Shown piece after piece: positions 63,323-64,000 of a DNA stretch of 64,000 nucleotides. Both the position numbers and the translations under genes were made by a program. A model generated the notes under the pieces. The model worked only from the letters and a program-made list of their open reading frames with translations. It was not told where the DNA came from and ran no database searches. Source of the stretch: Fen-1254 sp963769605 (GTDB lineage Bacteria > Bacteroidota > Ignavibacteria > UBA10030); contig CAVYML010000009.1 in assembly GCA_963769605.1 (NCBI GenBank), positions 1,116,001 through 1,180,000 of the forward strand, read 5' to 3'. Position 1 is the stretch's first letter. Every line of letters starts with the position of its first letter.

Positions 63323-64000
63323 ATTATTTAAGATTATTGAGGATGAATCTATCGATTGCAGGCCGGCGCATTCACACAGACGAAAAAAATGTTGGTGCTT
63401 AAATGAGTATCATCTGATACTCATGAATCACAGAGGCTATGATCGATTTACGATTCTAAAACACCGCCATTATATTTTTCGTTATATAGAAATCGTAAGG
63501 AGTGCACAATATTAAATGGACAAAAATTGAAATGCAGACGGAGAGGTGCAATCCGACGTTATGAAGTAATTGAGACACAAATTACATTGGAAACGTTAGC
63601 CGGTATTTTGTCTCATTGTTCATAAATTCGAATGAGCGGGAAATCTTATAGGCATGACGAAGGAGTACTTAATGAAATAATTTTTATCCTCGCCCCATAT
63701 TTAGGGATAGTAAAAAAACGGATTACACGAATGGCTATTTGGAACATGAGAAAGTTTTCATATCTAGAAAAACATTCTGGCCAGAGCCCATAGAAAAACT
63801 TTTCAGTATCCGATTTTCAAATTCAATATCCAGAATTTGTGCATTAACAAAAGCCTTTTTATCATAATCGGTCTCCTCTTGTTGAAGAGGAGTGCATAAT
63901 CATTCAACGAGGGTTTTATGATTCAAATTTTAAATCATCTATATGAGATGATCTACGTATCGCTCTGACCTGTACAAGTGCGTAGATAAAAAGAAGAAGC
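63323..64000. other. Gene-poor stretch with several hairpins
   Basis: No credible gene. Perfect hairpins: ATGAGTATCA-TC-TGATACTCAT at 63403-63424; CTCCTCTT-GTTG-AAGAGGAG at 63873-63892; ATCATCT-ATATG-AGATGAT at 63934-63952. ATCTACG (63951) can also pair with CGTAGAT near 63980. A 53-codon frame at 63632-63793 (+) has no support. Very AT-rich, probably degraded DNA left of an unseen gene. Confidence 0.5.

Noticed and set aside
63632..63793. 53-codon plus-strand frame starting MSGKSYRHDEG
   Set aside because: No Shine-Dalgarno, no family resemblance, AT-rich background.
1..64000. CRISPR array
   Set aside because: The repeats at 42-48 kb are palindromic, irregularly spaced by hundreds of bases and lack spacers; no cas genes are present.
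1..64000. tRNA or rRNA genes
   Set aside because: I looked in the larger gaps and found no cloverleaf or rRNA core; only RNase P RNA is recognisable.

Overview
The window looks like a chromosomal segment of a free-living Gram-negative-type bacterium of moderate GC content. It carries Lgt and several lipoproteins, an A-type RNase P RNA, two sigma-54 activators and a Hsp20/DnaK/ClpB stress set. The combination of a large YCF48-like propeller, NtrC-type regulators, a CT398-like zinc-ribbon protein, DUF433/DUF5615 and DUF4160/DUF2442 pairs and abundant short palindromic repeats would fit the Bacteroidota-Chlorobiota-Ignavibacteria side of the tree. That placement is an inference from family composition and is not proven by the sequence. 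|| Layout. 1-3.7 kb (+): end of a PTS EIIA gene, hisS, a small conserved gene, lgt, rlmB. 3.7-12 kb (-): NtrC-type regulator, lipoprotein, nucleotide-sugar epimerase, purD, GT4 glycosyltransferase, M24 peptidase, guaB. 12.5-15.1 kb: a phosphorelay cluster (sigma-54 regulator, single-domain receiver, divergent receiver plus H-box protein). 15.4-25.8 kb (+): Nif3-like protein, zinc-ribbon coiled coil, RNase H, RNase P RNA, recJ, ruvC-ruvA-ruvB, secreted propeller, 3-methyladenine glycosylase, methyltransferase. 25.8-34.8 kb (-): uvrA with a one-base frameshift, DUF58 protein, two envelope proteins, an RsmB-like methylase, clpB. 34.9-38.2 kb: an accessory island with two toxin-antitoxin-like pairs flanking a two-gene module, a small membrane protein translationally coupled to a large AT-rich protein that ends in an apparent Swt1-type HEPN domain. 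38.4-42.1 kb (-): three Hsp20 genes followed by dnaK. || 42.1-64 kb is a plastic region. Part of it (42.4-48.3 kb) is a patchwork of TA genes, an XRE/ImmA pair with a perfect operator-like palindrome, gene fragments, and several families of dispersed intergenic palindromic repeats. One of those repeats has broken a paralogue of a neighbouring gene. From 48.3 to 60.9 kb lies a decaying anti-phage type island on the minus strand: a res/mod restriction-modification pair, then rloA-rloB, then a RelE-like/UvrD helicase fusion, then rmuC. The rloA-rmuC genes are tightly coupled and sit behind their own 10-1-10 palindrome. Mod is split by a complete IS1182-like element with a CTAG target duplication, and excising that element on paper restores the frame. 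Res has lost its N-terminus to an ISL3-like element and has DKAH where DEAH is expected. The helicase carries an in-frame amber codon just before motif V. The ISL3-like element is itself truncated and abuts the truncated end of an RHS/YD-repeat gene. || How the genes work together: the left 35 kb is housekeeping (translation, purine synthesis, recombination and repair, envelope, proteostasis). The strongest candidates for something undescribed are the membrane protein plus HEPN module at 35.5-37.5 kb and the RloAB-RelE/helicase-RmuC operon at 48.3-53.9 kb.
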